From: Conoideocrella luteorostrata
Taxonomy: Eukaryota; Ascomycota; Sordariomycetes; Hypocreales; Clavicipitaceae
Direction of reading: 5' to 3'
Length of the DNA: 64,000 bases
Assembly (NCBI GenBank): GCA_032433595.1
Contig: JASWJB010000067.1
Span: forward strand, 97,256-161,255
In this document: one piece after another, positions 22,413-33,409 of the stretch
How positions within the stretch are numbered: position 1 is the stretch's first letter
Layout: the number at the start of each line of letters is the position of its first letter
Program-made: the position numbers and the translations under genes
The notes under the pieces: model-generated
Databases searched by the model: none
What the model was told of the DNA's origin: nothing
What the model saw: only the letters and a program-made list of their open reading frames with translations

Positions 22413-24536
22413 TTATGAAACATAACCGGATCTCCTGACACTATCTTTAAACATGTCCTTGCAAGGGACTTTACTGCCCAGCCTGGCACACAGCAAAAAC
22501 GCACCGCTGAGCTTACGATGTAAACTATACGTCTCCTCCGGCGGAGGAGCCAGCCTCTCTCTCAACATGATAGGGATGAGAGCCTTGACTCTCTCCGTAA
22601 TGGTCTGATCCTTGAAATCATACACATCGGGGGCAGAGTTCGCGAACGGCTCTGCCAGTGTAAGCACGGATTGGGTATGTGCCTCGAGCATGGTCCTGCT
22701 TTCATGACCAGTCAAGTAGCCTAAGCTTTCGGACAGTTCCTTGACAGCCGTGCGATCCGACCGGCATGCCGCATCTAACAGTTGGACGTATTGCCGTACG
22801 AAATCCTCGTGGTAGTCTCTTGATGCACCAAAGTCCAAGAGCACGAGTTTGTTCTGCTCGGCATCGTATAAGAAATTGGTCCAGTTGGGATCTGTTTGCA
22901 TGAACTTGAACTTTGTGATTTCTTGAAGACACAGACGCATGATCTGCGTGCCGATCCAGTCTCGCTGTTCTTGGGTGAATGAAGTGACTCGAGTGACGCC
23001 GACACCGTCCATAAAGTCCATGGTGAGGACTTGCTTCCCACAAGCTTCGAGGTGAACGCTGGGTATGAGAAAGACGTCTTGTTCCCCCTGGAGGAGCTCT
23101 CGGTACCGAATGGCACATTGCGCTTCGCGCTCGTAGTCGCATTCCCAGCCGAGTTCCAGGCGAGCGTTGTCGATAGTTTTATTTAAATATAAGCCCTTGG
23201 GAAGCAGTTTTGTAGCATTAAGGAGAATGCCTAGGTTGTCTAGGTCGGAATTGATGGAGTCTGCAACACCGGGAAATTGAATCTTGACAGCAACTTTCTT
23301 CCCATTTGACTTGAGAGTTGCTTTGTGAACTTGGCCAATCGAAGCAGCCGCTATAGGTGTTTCTTCGAAGTCGCTAAACAAGTCGCGCCAATTTTTACCG
23401 AAGTTGTCAGTGAGGACGCGGTCCCTCTGCCATGCAGGCATGTAGTCGGCCCTGTCCTGAACACGCTGCAATACTTCTTGTATAGGCGCAGGAAGCATTT
23501 TTGAGTCCTGAAAGCTCATCATCTGGCCAAGCTTCAGGGCTGCACCGCGCATACGGGAGAGCTTCGCAACCATGCGCTCCATGTTGTTGCCGCTAAGCAG
23601 GACGGATCCTTGGCCACCACCGCCAAAGGCCCTGCTCACACTTTCGGTCATAGCCCCCCCTAGCATTCCGGCTGCGAGACCGCCGTAGTTCCATAACCGA
23701 CTGAATCGTGAAGCTGGAACTTTGGATTCTCGGAGCGCATACGCTGGCGCCGAGGGGTTCTCGGCGACAGCGATGTCTTTGGCCAAACCCACCACTTCTT
23801 CGTCTATCTTCTTCGGGTCGAGTTCTGATTGTGGCGTAGAGTTTTGCGTTGGCCCTGTGGAGTTTGTCGGCAATTTAGTTCCGGTTAATGGAGGTGTGCT
23901 TGCGGTTGCGATACGATCATGTGTTGGTTCTGGTTTTGTAGACGGCGGAGTTTCTGCCTCTGGGGTCACCGGCGGTGGATTCGGCCAATATCGCAACGGA
24001 TGTTCCTTTGCGGGTCTGGAGGACTGTTGTTTCTTTGAAACTGTAATATTTTGCTTCCTCAATGAGCTTAAAACTGTCGCCCCGTGAGTGGTATTGAAAA
24101 TATTTATATCAACATCGTCAGGTACGTCCCGCTGAGCTGCGACCGCTCTCAAAGCTTCCTGTCTTTGTTGCGATGCCTGCGCGTATAGGCTAGCCGCAAC
24201 GCTGCCCCTCGAACTTCCATCTTTTCTGTCGTTGTGTTGTGTAGGTGCGGCCGTCGATGGCGGTGGTCGGTGTGAAGCGGCCGCAGACTGTTTCGAGTTG
24301 GTGTCGACTGTATCTACGAATTCATCGTCTGCTGTATTTTCCGGCTGTCTATTTGCCTCACTTCTGCTTTGTGCGAACGACTCACATGGCTTATCGTCTC
24401 GCCATGTCGTAGTAACGGGCGATGTCTTCCGGTAGGCGTCGAGCTGTCGAGACCTCAAGGCGAGGTGCTTGGCGGCAACAGATCGTGAGGCATTGAGCAA
24501 CGCTGCAACGTCAATTGCCAAATCGACGAACCTCAT
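22413..24536 (-). CDS. COQ8: COQ8 / ABC1 atypical kinase, coenzyme Q biosynthesis
   Basis: Single exon, 707 aa from the first ATG (MRFVDLAIDVAALLNASRS). COQ8 is a UbiB/ADCK-family mitochondrial inner-membrane protein that sustains the CoQ synthesis complex through ATPase or kinase activity. The N-terminus has the family NASRxVAxKHxALRxRQLD element, then about 200 disordered residues as usual in fungi. Family motifs are all present: KxGQ as ALKLGQMMSFQDS, the Ala-rich loop AAASIGQVHKA in place of a P-loop, the VAVKIQFPGV lysine, the ECDYEREAQ glutamate, the catalytic-loop-like TDPNWTNFLYD and the metal-binding LLDFGASR. A GTG eight codons upstream is in frame but unlikely to be used. Two TACTCCGTA copies lie upstream (24691, 24806), one followed by a T tract. 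Confidence 0.95.
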   Translation of the reverse strand: MRFVDLAIDVAALLNASRSVAAKHLALRSRQLDAYRKTSPVTTTWRDDKPCESFAQSRSEANRQPENTADDEFVDTVDTNSKQSAAASHRPPPSTAAPTQHNDRKDGSSRGSVAASLYAQASQQRQEALRAVAAQRDVPDDVDINIFNTTHGATVLSSLRKQNITVSKKQQSSRPAKEHPLRYWPNPPPVTPEAETPPSTKPEPTHDRIATASTPPLTGTKLPTNSTGPTQNSTPQSELDPKKIDEEVVGLAKDIAVAENPSAPAYALRESKVPASRFSRLWNYGGLAAGMLGGAMTESVSRAFGGGGQGSVLLSGNNMERMVAKLSRMRGAALKLGQMMSFQDSKMLPAPIQEVLQRVQDRADYMPAWQRDRVLTDNFGKNWRDLFSDFEETPIAAASIGQVHKATLKSNGKKVAVKIQFPGVADSINSDLDNLGILLNATKLLPKGLYLNKTIDNARLELGWECDYEREAQCAIRYRELLQGEQDVFLIPSVHLEACGKQVLTMDFMDGVGVTRVTSFTQEQRDWIGTQIMRLCLQEITKFKFMQTDPNWTNFLYDAEQNKLVLLDFGASRDYHEDFVRQYVQLLDAACRSDRTAVKELSESLGYLTGHESRTMLEAHTQSVLTLAEPFANSAPDVYDFKDQTITERVKALIPIMLRERLAPPPEETYSLHRKLSGAFLLCARLGSKVPCKDMFKDSVRRSGYVS

Positions 24537-26865
24537 GAGGACTTGTGAGCCTCGAGTCACCGAGGGCGCATCGATAATTACGCTGTAGGGAGCTTTGCGT
24601 TATCGGCAATGAAGCTTGGACTGCCGGAAAACTGGCAGCGGATGGATGTGGGTACCTAAAGGTAAGTAACGCGTTGACTCCGCAGGTAGTTACTCCGTAC
24701 CTTTTTTTTTTTTTGAGTATACTGTTGAACTTGGCTTAAGGCCCCGCGACCCATGTCTACTATAACCTACTTATACCCCTGGATGGCTTCTTTTTTAGCC
24801 TCCCGTACTCCGTAGAGTGGCAGACCCTAATAGCGGCGTAGCGGCTGGCCCTGGAATAGGCAGAAACTGAACAATCAAGGCAGAGAGGTGTGCGGGCATG
24901 ACTGATTAACCATCGGATATACAGATTGCTACACTTAATACCTCTCACTACAACTATCCCAAATCTATAACTTAAGTTCCATGAGCTACTATAACTGATT
25001 TAAAATGCTCTATAGACGAGAAGCGACCATTAATACGATAGTCAACCTCATGTTCGTGGCATGATTGACTTAAGGCCACCCAGACTAATCCACTTCACCA
25101 TCTCGTTTCCCACACACATCCGCTATCTTCGCTGAACGAGGGATCACTCAAGCACTTGATCATGGCCTCGCGGTCAAGGCCGGTGCCAATTCACTTGACG
25201 TGGTTGACGTTGGTGAAGGCCTGCCAAGCAGGAATGCCCCGAATTCAGCCTTCCTGAATCCCACCACAGTTTTCAATATACTAGAAAGGTCGTTAGCACG
25301 AGCTACCCTGACACTAGCAGATGTCTTACGTCAACGCAGCCTCGTGCTTGCTTTAGGAAGGTCGTAGAAGGACTTTGCATCAGTTGATGAAGCGCTGTAC
25401 TTGAAGGCGACGAGGTCTATACAGTACGGGCCAGTAACATCGAACAACAAACCATAGCAGCGTGATCGTCATAATTTCCAAGCCTAAGTACAATTTAGCT
25501 AGTCATCCGGCAGAGTTCTGCTTTGATTATTGGCATACGAAAAGCCTGATACCCCTATTTGTAGTACGAGTTTTGTTTTTCTATAAGCAATTAGATATTA
25601 TATCGCTCGGTTGCGATTGCCCAAAGCTCAGGGACTAACCTCAGAGCTCCAACACCACAGTCCACCTACTACCACGTGCATCTACAAATCGATGTACACT
25701 CGGTCCGAAACAAGGATCCGATCATGTACCTAGGGAAGGCCGTTCCTCGCGCTGCATTAGCTCTTTGAAGAAGCTCGGGCTAGGGGCAAAGTCAACATCT
25801 CGACAAAGTTGTAAAAATAGGGCGGGAGGCCTGATCAGACGCCAGTCGGGTGATCGACGTGATGGAGGTGACTAGATGAGGAGACATCGTCACTTACATA
25901 TAGAAGACGACTCCGAGCTAATGAAGTTCATGCTACGGAAAACGTCAGTTTCACTGTTGTCGGGGCGTAATAATTTGAAAAGAATACCATTTTGGGTTGA
26001 CGAGATCAGAGGGATGCAAGTGGAAGCCATGAATAGGTGATTAGTTGTTGAAAGACTTCCATTTCTGTTAACGCGCACATATACGACACTCCATTTGTGC
26101 TATGAAGGAGTCAGCCTTTCGTTCTCCCAAGCCAATTGCTAGGAAGGAAGAAGCATTCAACTCACACAATAGATATTCATGCTAGTGCCGGCCGTATTGC
26201 CGTTACGACACTCCAGGGCTCATTGTGACTAACTACCTGCCTGCTAGAATTGCAAGAGGCTCCTCTCTTTTATCGGTAGAGATCGTTAGCCAATGAAATT
26301 AGGCAATAACAGGTACTAAGTGTACCACCAGCTTCTATGGTACTACAAGCCCTACCAACCATGTTATTACAAACCGCTACAGCGCACTTGCTAGATCTTA
26401 GTAGGGTATAATGACGGGCCGCTGGAAGTCGCCATATAAAATGCGGGAGAGTGGACCAGGCACACATGTGAGGGACCTCTGATAATTCTGAGAGATGAGT
26501 TACGATCTCCGGTGAAGACGCTGTAATCGCTAACTATTTGAACTTTATTCATATAATTCTCCAACAGGGCATTATTGCAATTGTTGCCAATTCTTGTTTG
26601 GTTTGATGCAAAACGGGGTAGTAATCCGTGGAATTGATAGTCTTGTTGTTTTAGTTACTCCGTACGACTTATCGTGGACAATTTGCCAAACTGTGGAATG
26701 ATTGCTTAATCCAATCGGTATATTAACAGGGTTCGTATGGTTTTGTTAGTTCCGGCCATAACTAGCCCCATTTTTAATATTCTTCAGCCCGTTAGACTGG
26801 TCGAAGACAGATGATGGAGAATTTGTTTCTGCGGCGCTTCGAACTCGTTCTGCTTTGCATTAATC
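24537..26865. other. 2.3-kb gap in the housekeeping island
   Basis: No supported gene. The left 200 bp are the COQ8 promoter, with a T tract at 24702-24714 and motif copies at 24691 and 24806. The rest is A/T-rich with short scattered frames on both strands and a motif copy at 26656. A short stretch near 25200-25250, read on the minus strand, could be a decayed terminal exon, but nothing identifies it. Confidence 0.55.
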
Positions 26866-28203
26866 TCAGTCTTTTTCCGACCCCGGTCTGGTGACACTCT
26901 TTAAAAAAGAGCCTCTTGGCCTCATAGGGGTAGATTGCCCAAATGAGCTTCCAGGGGTCTTGTTCCTAGGAGTTGCCATTTTGCTCCAGAGTCTTTGAGC
27001 TGCAGGAGTTAAGTCACCCGAGACTCTAGGACTGCTGGGAAATTTTGGTACTTGCGGAGTTGTCGGCTTTCCAGTGAGGCGGTGCTTGGTGGATTCCTTA
27101 TTAGATTTAGCTATTCGATCAACCATTCGCTCATGTAGTAGTTCTCTCTTTCGCTGTTCTTGGAGCTTGAATGGATTGTGTGCGTCACCAGGCCCCAGGT
27201 CAATAGCTGGAGGGGCAGGTAAAGCCTCTGGCTCATCGTCCTCGTCGTCGACGTAAGAGTATCCATTCACCTTAGGCGTTTCCCCTCCACCAATAACACT
27301 CGAAACTTGATCATGCGGGCGAGGTTTGCCAGCGATGGCGTCTCGAACAGATGACATGGTGGGAGACGGAGGCCTTTGAGGCAAATGTGGTTGAGGAGCC
27401 CTAGTGTTCGCGTACATTATTGACCGAGGAGCCATTCGAGAGGCATCTTCGGCCCGTTGGGCTATCGTCACAACGCCATCTTCGAGGCCTTCAGGCTCAA
27501 ACATGAGGCCGTTCTTGGGCGCCGCATCCCACGCATCCGGTCTCGCTGGCCGATCATCACGGTCTTTGATAGCAAGCCTGTCTCGCTTAAACCCATCATC
27601 CACAAGGCTTCGAGATTTGGCCAGTTTGTCGGACACTTCCTTTTGCTTTATCATCAGCTTCGAAGGAAGCTTGTTTCCTCGCCATAACCACGCATACTTG
27701 TCAGCCTTCTTCTGATTCTGTTTGTCAACTAATTTGTAGAAACTCTCATTATCCTCGCTGGTGTAGGTTGCTTGAAATTTGGATAGACTCATGTTTGTGT
27801 CAAACCTGGGACGGCTCTGAACCACAGGCGGCGCGACAGAGGCTGGAGTATCTCCAACATATGTAGTGGGAGTGCGGCCACCATCATTGGCCAGGTAGAC
27901 TGATGAAGGCCTCACATGTCTTCCTGGTGTCATGACGTGTTGTAGTCTGCGGCCGGCACTGGATATCCAAGCGACATCCTTGGACTCGAGAGCGTCAAGA
28001 TACTCTTGTTGAATTTCAGTTTCCAAAAGGCCCGGGAAGAAGTCCCTGGCGATGATTTGTGAGAGCGCTTCGGTATACGAATCCTCATCCAGGACCTTTT
28101 TGGGACGTTTGATCTTTTTGACAGGAGGCGGCGCAGGCATCAAATCCGTACCTGCTCTTTTCCTTACCAAGGCCATGGCGGGACTGCCTGATGGGGATGC
28201 CAT
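26866..28203 (-). CDS. ESS2: ESS2 / DGCR14-type splicing-associated nuclear protein
   Basis: Single exon, 445 aa. The ESS2 (Es2, Bis1) family is nuclear and found with the C-complex spliceosome. The family's conserved N-terminal block is clear: KRPKKVLDEDSYTEALSQII, the RDFFPGLLE motif, then the QQEYLDALESKD segment. A second block reads LSKFQATYTSEDNESFYKL, followed by KKADKYAWLWRGNKLPS and the central NGLMFEPEG. The C-terminus includes ELLHERMVDRIAKSN and the PKVPxxPRVSGDLTPAAQRLW-like segment, then basic, Ser/Thr-rich residues that look like a phosphorylated tail. The ATG is preceded by 714 bp shared with the PP5 gene on the other strand. Confidence 0.93.
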   Translation of the reverse strand: MASPSGSPAMALVRKRAGTDLMPAPPPVKKIKRPKKVLDEDSYTEALSQIIARDFFPGLLETEIQQEYLDALESKDVAWISSAGRRLQHVMTPGRHVRPSSVYLANDGGRTPTTYVGDTPASVAPPVVQSRPRFDTNMSLSKFQATYTSEDNESFYKLVDKQNQKKADKYAWLWRGNKLPSKLMIKQKEVSDKLAKSRSLVDDGFKRDRLAIKDRDDRPARPDAWDAAPKNGLMFEPEGLEDGVVTIAQRAEDASRMAPRSIMYANTRAPQPHLPQRPPSPTMSSVRDAIAGKPRPHDQVSSVIGGGETPKVNGYSYVDDEDDEPEALPAPPAIDLGPGDAHNPFKLQEQRKRELLHERMVDRIAKSNKESTKHRLTGKPTTPQVPKFPSSPRVSGDLTPAAQRLWSKMATPRNKTPGSSFGQSTPMRPRGSFLKSVTRPGSEKD

Positions 28204-28917
28204 GCTGAAAAAAGACCGACTAATCGATCTAAGGCGACCCTAACCATCAGTGGTATGACATAATTCGCTATGTCTTGAAAAATGACAAAGCTGCAGGTTT
28301 TTTGTTGCCGATCCTAGGGCCTAATGTTTGTGAATTGTGATGGCCATGTTGTCTATGGACACAACGCAACAAAGCATCGAGATGCCGGACCTGGACTGCC
28401 TAGAGTTAGCCCCACAATAATGCATTGATGCAACTAAGCGGGCTTTTGCTGAAGGTCCAGTCAGCCCAAGCCGGCCCAGCCTCAGCAAGGGTGGTGGGCG
28501 CCAGAGGTTATCAATCAGCACGTCGGCGCAAAGCCTGGACAGGCCCCCAGCAGCCCCTACAAGGCCCTATAGCGCGCTGGGCCAGCGAAACCTGCATCCG
28601 CGCGCCCTCAGACCCTCGTGCCTCCCGCCTCGTCCAAACATGGCTTGCTCCATCCTGTCCCACGTCCTCACGAACCTGACGCCTCCAACTTAGACCTTTA
28701 TGGCGCCGCTTTTTTTTTCTTGGTTGTCGCTGCGTGCCTAGCACTAATTTCCTTGCGCCTATAGCCCAGATTTCTTTTTTGACGTCTTGTAGACTTTTAG
28801 AAACTTCATAATCATATTTTCTTGTATCAAGACTTTTGCATCTCGCTTCTTCTTGGCCCGTCGCATACGGTTCTCTCTCAACCCTCCCCCGCCCTCCGCC
28901 CTCGGGCTGTCAACATC
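28204..28917. promoter_or_regulatory. divergent promoter, ESS2 / PP5
   Basis: 714 bp between two divergent starts. The PP5-proximal 80 bp are pyrimidine-rich (TTCTCTCTCAACCCTCCCCC), typical of fungal 5' leaders. The middle (about 28500-28680) is G/C-rich. No other gene is supported. Confidence 0.5.
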
Positions 28918-30752
28918 ATGTCCCAAGAAGCCGTCGATCTCAAGAACAAGGGCAACAAGTCCTTTGCCTCTGGTGACTTCCCCGCTGCCGTCGATTTCTA
29001 CTGCAAAGCCATCAAGTTGAACGACAAGGAACCTACTTTCTATACCAATCGAGCTCAAGTGCGTACAATCCGGGCATCGCCGTTCAGTATATAAGCGCCT
29101 TCTGTTCGACGGTCGTGTGACTGACCCACTGTCATTATCTTGTACCTCTCTAGGCATACATCAAAACCGAAGCATATGGATATGCCATTCAAGATGCTGG
29201 TAAAGCGCTGGAGCTAAATCCAAAGCTAATCAAGGTTGGTTGCACCTCAACTTCCTTGAACTTACAGGCTGCCTCATTCTCACCGTCCTGCTCTCGTTAG
29301 GCTTACTACCGACGTGGCCTCGCTCGAACCGCCATTCTTCGACCCAAGGAGGCAATCGAAGACTTCAAGCAATGTGTCAGATTAGATCCTAGCAACAAGG
29401 ATGCACTGCTCAAGCTGGAGGAGTGCAAAAAGATTGTGCGACAACTCGCTTTCTTCGCGGCCATCGAGGTTGGCGATGAACCGTCTGCGGCTGAAGGCCT
29501 TGATCTTGACTCTATGACTGTAGAGCCGGATTATGACGGCGTACGACTCGAGAAGGAAATGACTCAAGAATTCATCAACGATATGATAGAACGCTTCAAA
29601 AATGGCAAAAAAATCCACCGCAAATACGTTTACCAAATCATCCTCGAAGTCAAGAAGATAGTCTATGACGAAGCCACCATGGTGGAGATGGAAATCCCCG
29701 CCGATGTCGAATTAACTGTCTGCGGTGATACCCACGGTTTGTGATTCCCCAAATTGTCCAAGCAGAATTAGTCACTAGTGAAGCTGACAAAATACATACA
29801 AGGCCAATACTTTGATTTGATGGAGCTGTTCCGACGCAATGGGGCTCCCAATGACAAGCACTGGTATTTGTTTAACGGTGATTTTGTTGATCGAGGATCA
29901 TGGTCAACTGAAATTGCTCTACTGCTGTATGCTTTCAAATGGTTGCGGCCGTCTGGCTTCTTCCTCAACCGTGGTAACCACGAGACGGACGACATGAACC
30001 GCGTTTACGGTTTCGAGGGAGAATGCAAGGCAAAGTACAACGAGAGGTGAGCATCGTTCATATGCGGTTATAATAATGGGCTGTGTGGTACTAATCACAT
30101 ATTTAGGGTCTTCAAGCTCTTCTCCGAAAGTTTCTCGGCCCTTCCCCTGGCCACTCTCGTTGGCAAGAAGTATCTGGTCCTCCATGGTGGTCTGTTCTCC
30201 GATGATAGCGTAACATTGGATGACATTCGCAAGCTGAACCGACATAATCAAAGACAGCCAGGCCAGGCTGGTCTTATGATGGAGATGCTGTGGACTGACC
30301 CGCAGGAAGAGCCTGGTCGGGGACCTAGCAAACGAGGTGTCGGTATGCAGTTTGGCCCAGATATCACCAGGAAGTTCTGCGAGAAGAATGATCTCGAGGC
30401 CGTGATTCGAAGTCACGAAGTTCGCATGGACGGTTATGAAGTCCAGCACGACGGGAAATGCATCACTGGTATGTTTGATCCTCAAGCTGAACTCTCTCTT
30501 TGTTGCTCGCTGCCTAACATCAACTATTAGTGTTTTCCGCACCCAAGTACTGCGACTCGACTGAAAACCGAGGAGCGTACATCAATATTAAGTCGGATTA
30601 CAAGCTGCGATATGAACAATTCGATGCTGTGCCTCATCCGGACATTAAGCCAATGGTAAGTCCCAGCTGTTTCCTTGATCAATTGCAATCCCATTTGCTG
30701 ACGTTGGAAAAAGGCTTATGCCCAAAGTTCTCTCATGTCATCTTTGATGTAA
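28918..30752 (+). CDS. PPT1: serine/threonine protein phosphatase 5 (TPR phosphatase)
   Basis: Seven exons: 28918-29058, 29154-29234, 29301-29736, 29803-30046, 30107-30468, 30531-30655 and 30714-30752, all with GT-AG introns. The product is 475 aa, normal for PP5/Ppt1. Three TPR repeats occupy residues 1-120 (LKNKGNKSFASGDFPAAVDF; AYIKTEAYGYAIQDAGKAL; AYYRRGLARTAILRPKEAI) and bind the Hsp90 tail. The PPP catalytic domain carries every metal-site signature: GDTHGQ, GDFVDRG, the RGNHE motif, LVLHGGLF and RSHEVRMDGYEV. SAPKYCD and the C-terminal autoinhibitory helix follow. The last exon codes for only 12 residues (AYAQSSLMSSLM). PP5 dephosphorylates Hsp90 and its clients in the cytosol and nucleus. 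Confidence 0.96.
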
Positions 30753-31014
30753 ATGTAAATGGCCACAATAGGCCGAATCCTGTCCAAACCACAGTCAAAA
30801 GCATTGGGACAGCATTTTAGAGCTGATCCGGAGTCAGGACATGGCGGTATTCCTTGGTAATGTCTGAATGCTTTTGTTTTTGGTGAGGGATTGGTTAGTG
30901 AATGAAATTATATCAAAGTACATAGATACCCGTATATCAATATATATAGGAACATTTAGCGTAGGATATCAGTTGCAAAGAAACTTCATATTTGTCGTGT
31001 TTGGTGAGAATGGA

Positions 31015-31470
31015 TCAGCTTTCCCAGAGCTCTTGTTGCCCATCCTCCCCAACTAAAACGCCCAAAAAATCCGAACAGCCTTCCATGCGCAGTATGTACC
31101 GCGTATCGCCCTCGCTGTTGCCCTTGTAAGCTGTGATTGCAGCAGCGAAAGAGCTCATATCTTCTCGAGGCGTCCGTATCCAGCATGTGGTATCTTGTGC
31201 TTTGAGAATATCAACTGGAATGGCTTGCCCCGTTAAACCGAGGAATTGTTTCAGCGCCGAAGTACAGTATGACCTGACCATTAAGTTGTCTAGACAAAGA
31301 TCTTGCGGCCCGTCGGCAACGAGTTTTAAGTGGGCGTAGGAGAAGGGTGACGCTGAGACATTATGAGTGAAGAGAACATGGGATGTTTGCTGACCCCATT
31401 TTGTGTTCGACTTTTTGGTAATTGATTGTGCGTTTGAGGTCATCGCCGATTTCTTTCTCTTAAAGACCAT
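31015..31470 (-). CDS. POP8: RNase P/MRP subunit POP8-like protein
   Basis: Single exon, 151 aa. It resembles fungal Pop8-domain proteins (Rpp14/Pop5 fold), which belong to the protein part of RNase P (tRNA 5' processing) and RNase MRP (rRNA processing). The conserved-looking core runs from HVLFTHNVSASPFSYAHLKL through SYCTSALKQFLGLTGQAIPVD, written here within family limits, to CWIRTPREDMSSFAAAITAY. The N-terminus is basic (MVFKRKKSAM). The family is identified by overall pattern and not by a catalytic motif, so this is less certain than its neighbours. The gene is divergent from SPT4 and convergent with PP5 (262 bp). Confidence 0.72.
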   Translation of the reverse strand: MVFKRKKSAMTSNAQSITKKSNTKWGQQTSHVLFTHNVSASPFSYAHLKLVADGPQDLCLDNLMVRSYCTSALKQFLGLTGQAIPVDILKAQDTTCWIRTPREDMSSFAAAITAYKGNSEGDTRYILRMEGCSDFLGVLVGEDGQQELWES

Positions 31471-31704
31471 TAAATTTCACTCTCAAAATGGTTGCAAAAC
31501 ATAAGCTTATGAATGTAAAGTTTGATGTGCGACTGTTTCCCCAGTCGAGATGGGCCAATGCATATCGGATATATGCATATACGCATCCACCACCGCAGCA
31601 CCTCAGCTTCAACAGCCATCTAGCTAGCTATATTAGCCATAACCCTCCAACCGACGCCATACCTTTGCGCAGCACGAAAAGCGACAAATCGCAAGTCTCT
31701 GGAA
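31471..31704. promoter_or_regulatory. divergent promoter, POP8-like / SPT4
   Basis: Only 234 bp separate the two start codons. An A/T-rich palindromic stretch, ATATCGGATATATGCATAT (about 31562-31580), lies in the middle and could serve as a TATA-type element in both directions. A short TAGCTAGCTA repeat follows. Confidence 0.55.
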
Positions 31705-32207
31705 ATGGCCAACTTTGTTACGCCCGGCCAGCAACGCTACCTGCGTGCCTGCATGGTCTGCTCTATCGTAATGACTTACTCTGTATGTCGCGAAAAAAAT
31801 GAAGAACATACATCCCTCCAGCTCATGACACTAACTGTGCTTGTTTTCCTGTTTGACACAGCGCTTCCGTGATGAAGGATGCCCCAACTGCGAAGAATTC
31901 CTACATCTTGCCGGCTCCCAGGACCAAATCGAAAGCTGCACATCCCAGGTATTCGAGGGCGTGATTACGCTTGCCAACCCTGCAAAGTCGTGGGTTGCGA
32001 AGTGGCAGCGCTTGGATGGGTATGTGGCTGGCGTGTATGCAATTAAGGTGTCTGGACAGTTGCCGGATGAGATACGGTCGACTTTGGAGGAAGAGTATAG
32101 AATACAGTATATACCGTAAGTCGTGGTGATGCGTTTGGAATGACTTGGACGCAGCGTTCTAACAGTTCTGTAGGAGGGATGGCACTGAGACGGAGGCTGA
32201 CAATTAG
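31705..32207 (+). CDS. SPT4: transcription elongation factor SPT4
   Basis: Three exons, 31705-31782, 31862-32115 and 32174-32207, giving 121 aa. Spt4 pairs with Spt5 (DSIF) to keep RNA polymerase II processive. A four-cysteine zinc site is split by intron 1: RACMVCSIV in exon 1 and CPNCEEF in exon 2. The Spt4 core follows with [20 protein letters not shown] and [14 protein letters not shown]. Reading through intron 2 gives a stop after YIP. Splicing the 58-bp intron (GTAAGT..TAG) restores the normal tail [10 protein letters not shown], which shows the third exon is real. The gene is convergent with KIN17. Confidence 0.95.
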
Positions 32208-32404
32208 TGGTAAATCGGTTTGCGAAAGCGCAGTTTACTTAATAGTTTGGCGAACACGGCGTTGGGAATGAAACACAGAAATTAACGAGGCAGGGTTTTT
32301 GTATACAGGTCATGATTCATGGTATCTGGGGAATATAAACATCATACATCCGTAAAACATATCTTTTTACCCAAACGCCTGCCCTATTGTGCCAAATAGC
32401 ATGG

Positions 32405-33409
32405 CTAGTTGCTCCGTTGCTTCTTGCCAGACGAAATGTTGAACCCAAAGCCGGCTGTCTCTCGTGATCTCTTTTTATCCATCTCTTCACGCATGATTCT
32501 CTCTGCTTCGCTCATCTTCTTTGGTTGTTCGATCTTGCCGGGCTTCTTAGATCCGCCTTTCAGTGCATTTTTCTTGACTTGCGCAAAGACGTTTTTGCTT
32601 TGCGGTTTAGCCCCAATTTTCATTGAAACGCCAGTAAAGTCCGCGGGCTTTGACTCTGTTTTGCTTTCTCTTTCGTCCTTGCCGGTTTCGGCTGTTGCGG
32701 AAACGTCTGAGGTTGGTGGTTCTTGGACTGGCCCAGCAGTTGGTGTGTTGTCAAGCCCCATTTTCGATTTCGACCCAAATGACAATGTAATCTTCTCGCC
32801 ATCTAGTCTCTTCAGCTCACGTTCTTCATCATCCTCAGCCGTATTCTTGCGAGAAGCCGCATTAGCCTGTGCCCGTCGAATCTGCTCCTGGATCATGCGC
32901 TGCTCGAGTTGTTCGTCGCCTTGGTCTTGGGCCTCCTTGCGCCTCAGAGCCTCCTGTCTTTTCAGCGCTTCCGGCGAGTTGTCAATCCATGAAATATGAA
33001 TGCCTTTATCAGTCTCTTCTACGCGGCAAAGACCTTCTTTGCCGAGGTGTTTCGCGAATTCCGTCAATGATGGCCATTTCGTTGCATTCATGTGAATGTG
33101 CTCCTTGTTTGCAATATATTCTTGATAGAAATGATTGATGTGGACCTGCTTCTCGCCGTGCCCAGTTTTGAGTAATTGCAAGAAATCTTTGAGAAACTCG
33201 TTGCTGAACTGATTAATGAATTTCTTCGGATCTTCGCCAACAATGAGCATCTGTCGTACGTGGCTCTCCGACTGGCTATGCATCAGAAAGCCATTGCTAT
33301 CCCGACACTGCTTTAAGCACACTTGGCAGTACCATCGAAGGCGCTGTAGGCCTTTGCTTTTGAGCTTATTAGAAAGATGTTTGGTCGAGCCGACCTCTGC
33401 TTTTGGCAT
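32405..33409 (-). CDS. KIN17: KIN17-family DNA/RNA-binding zinc-finger protein
   Basis: Single exon, 334 aa. Kin17 (Rts2 in yeast) is a nuclear protein linked to DNA replication, repair and splicing. The N-terminus holds the family's C2H2 finger, WYCQVCLKQCRDSNGFLMH followed by SQSESH. The winged-helix-like Kin17 core follows: FINQFSNEFLKDFLQLLK, INHFYQEYIANKEHIHMNAT, WPSLTEFAKHLGKEG and GIHISWID. A basic/acidic coiled coil spans about 150-210, then a low-complexity tail ends in MSEAERIMREEMDKKR and a basic GKKQRS end. It lacks the C-terminal SH3-like KOW repeats of animal Kin17, as fungal members usually do. It shares a 371-bp divergent promoter with YJU2. Confidence 0.93.
   Translation of the reverse strand: MPKAEVGSTKHLSNKLKSKGLQRLRWYCQVCLKQCRDSNGFLMHSQSESHVRQMLIVGEDPKKFINQFSNEFLKDFLQLLKTGHGEKQVHINHFYQEYIANKEHIHMNATKWPSLTEFAKHLGKEGLCRVEETDKGIHISWIDNSPEALKRQEALRRKEAQDQGDEQLEQRMIQEQIRRAQANAASRKNTAEDDEERELKRLDGEKITLSFGSKSKMGLDNTPTAGPVQEPPTSDVSATAETGKDERESKTESKPADFTGVSMKIGAKPQSKNVFAQVKKNALKGGSKKPGKIEQPKKMSEAERIMREEMDKKRSRETAGFGFNISSGKKQRSN

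Noticed and set aside
24537..24560. GTG start eight codons upstream of the COQ8 ATG
   Set aside because: Fungal nuclear genes start at ATG, and the family's conserved N-terminus begins at the ATG chosen.
25195..25260. Short minus-strand stretch reading GIPAWQAFTNVNHVK then stop, like the end of a secreted enzyme
   Set aside because: Only about 16 codons, with no upstream coding frame or homologous motif, so it cannot be separated from chance.
31833..32119. SPT4 model ending at the TAA after YIP
   Set aside because: The stop lies inside a GTAAGT..TAG intron. Splicing gives the normal conserved tail, so the three-exon model is preferred.
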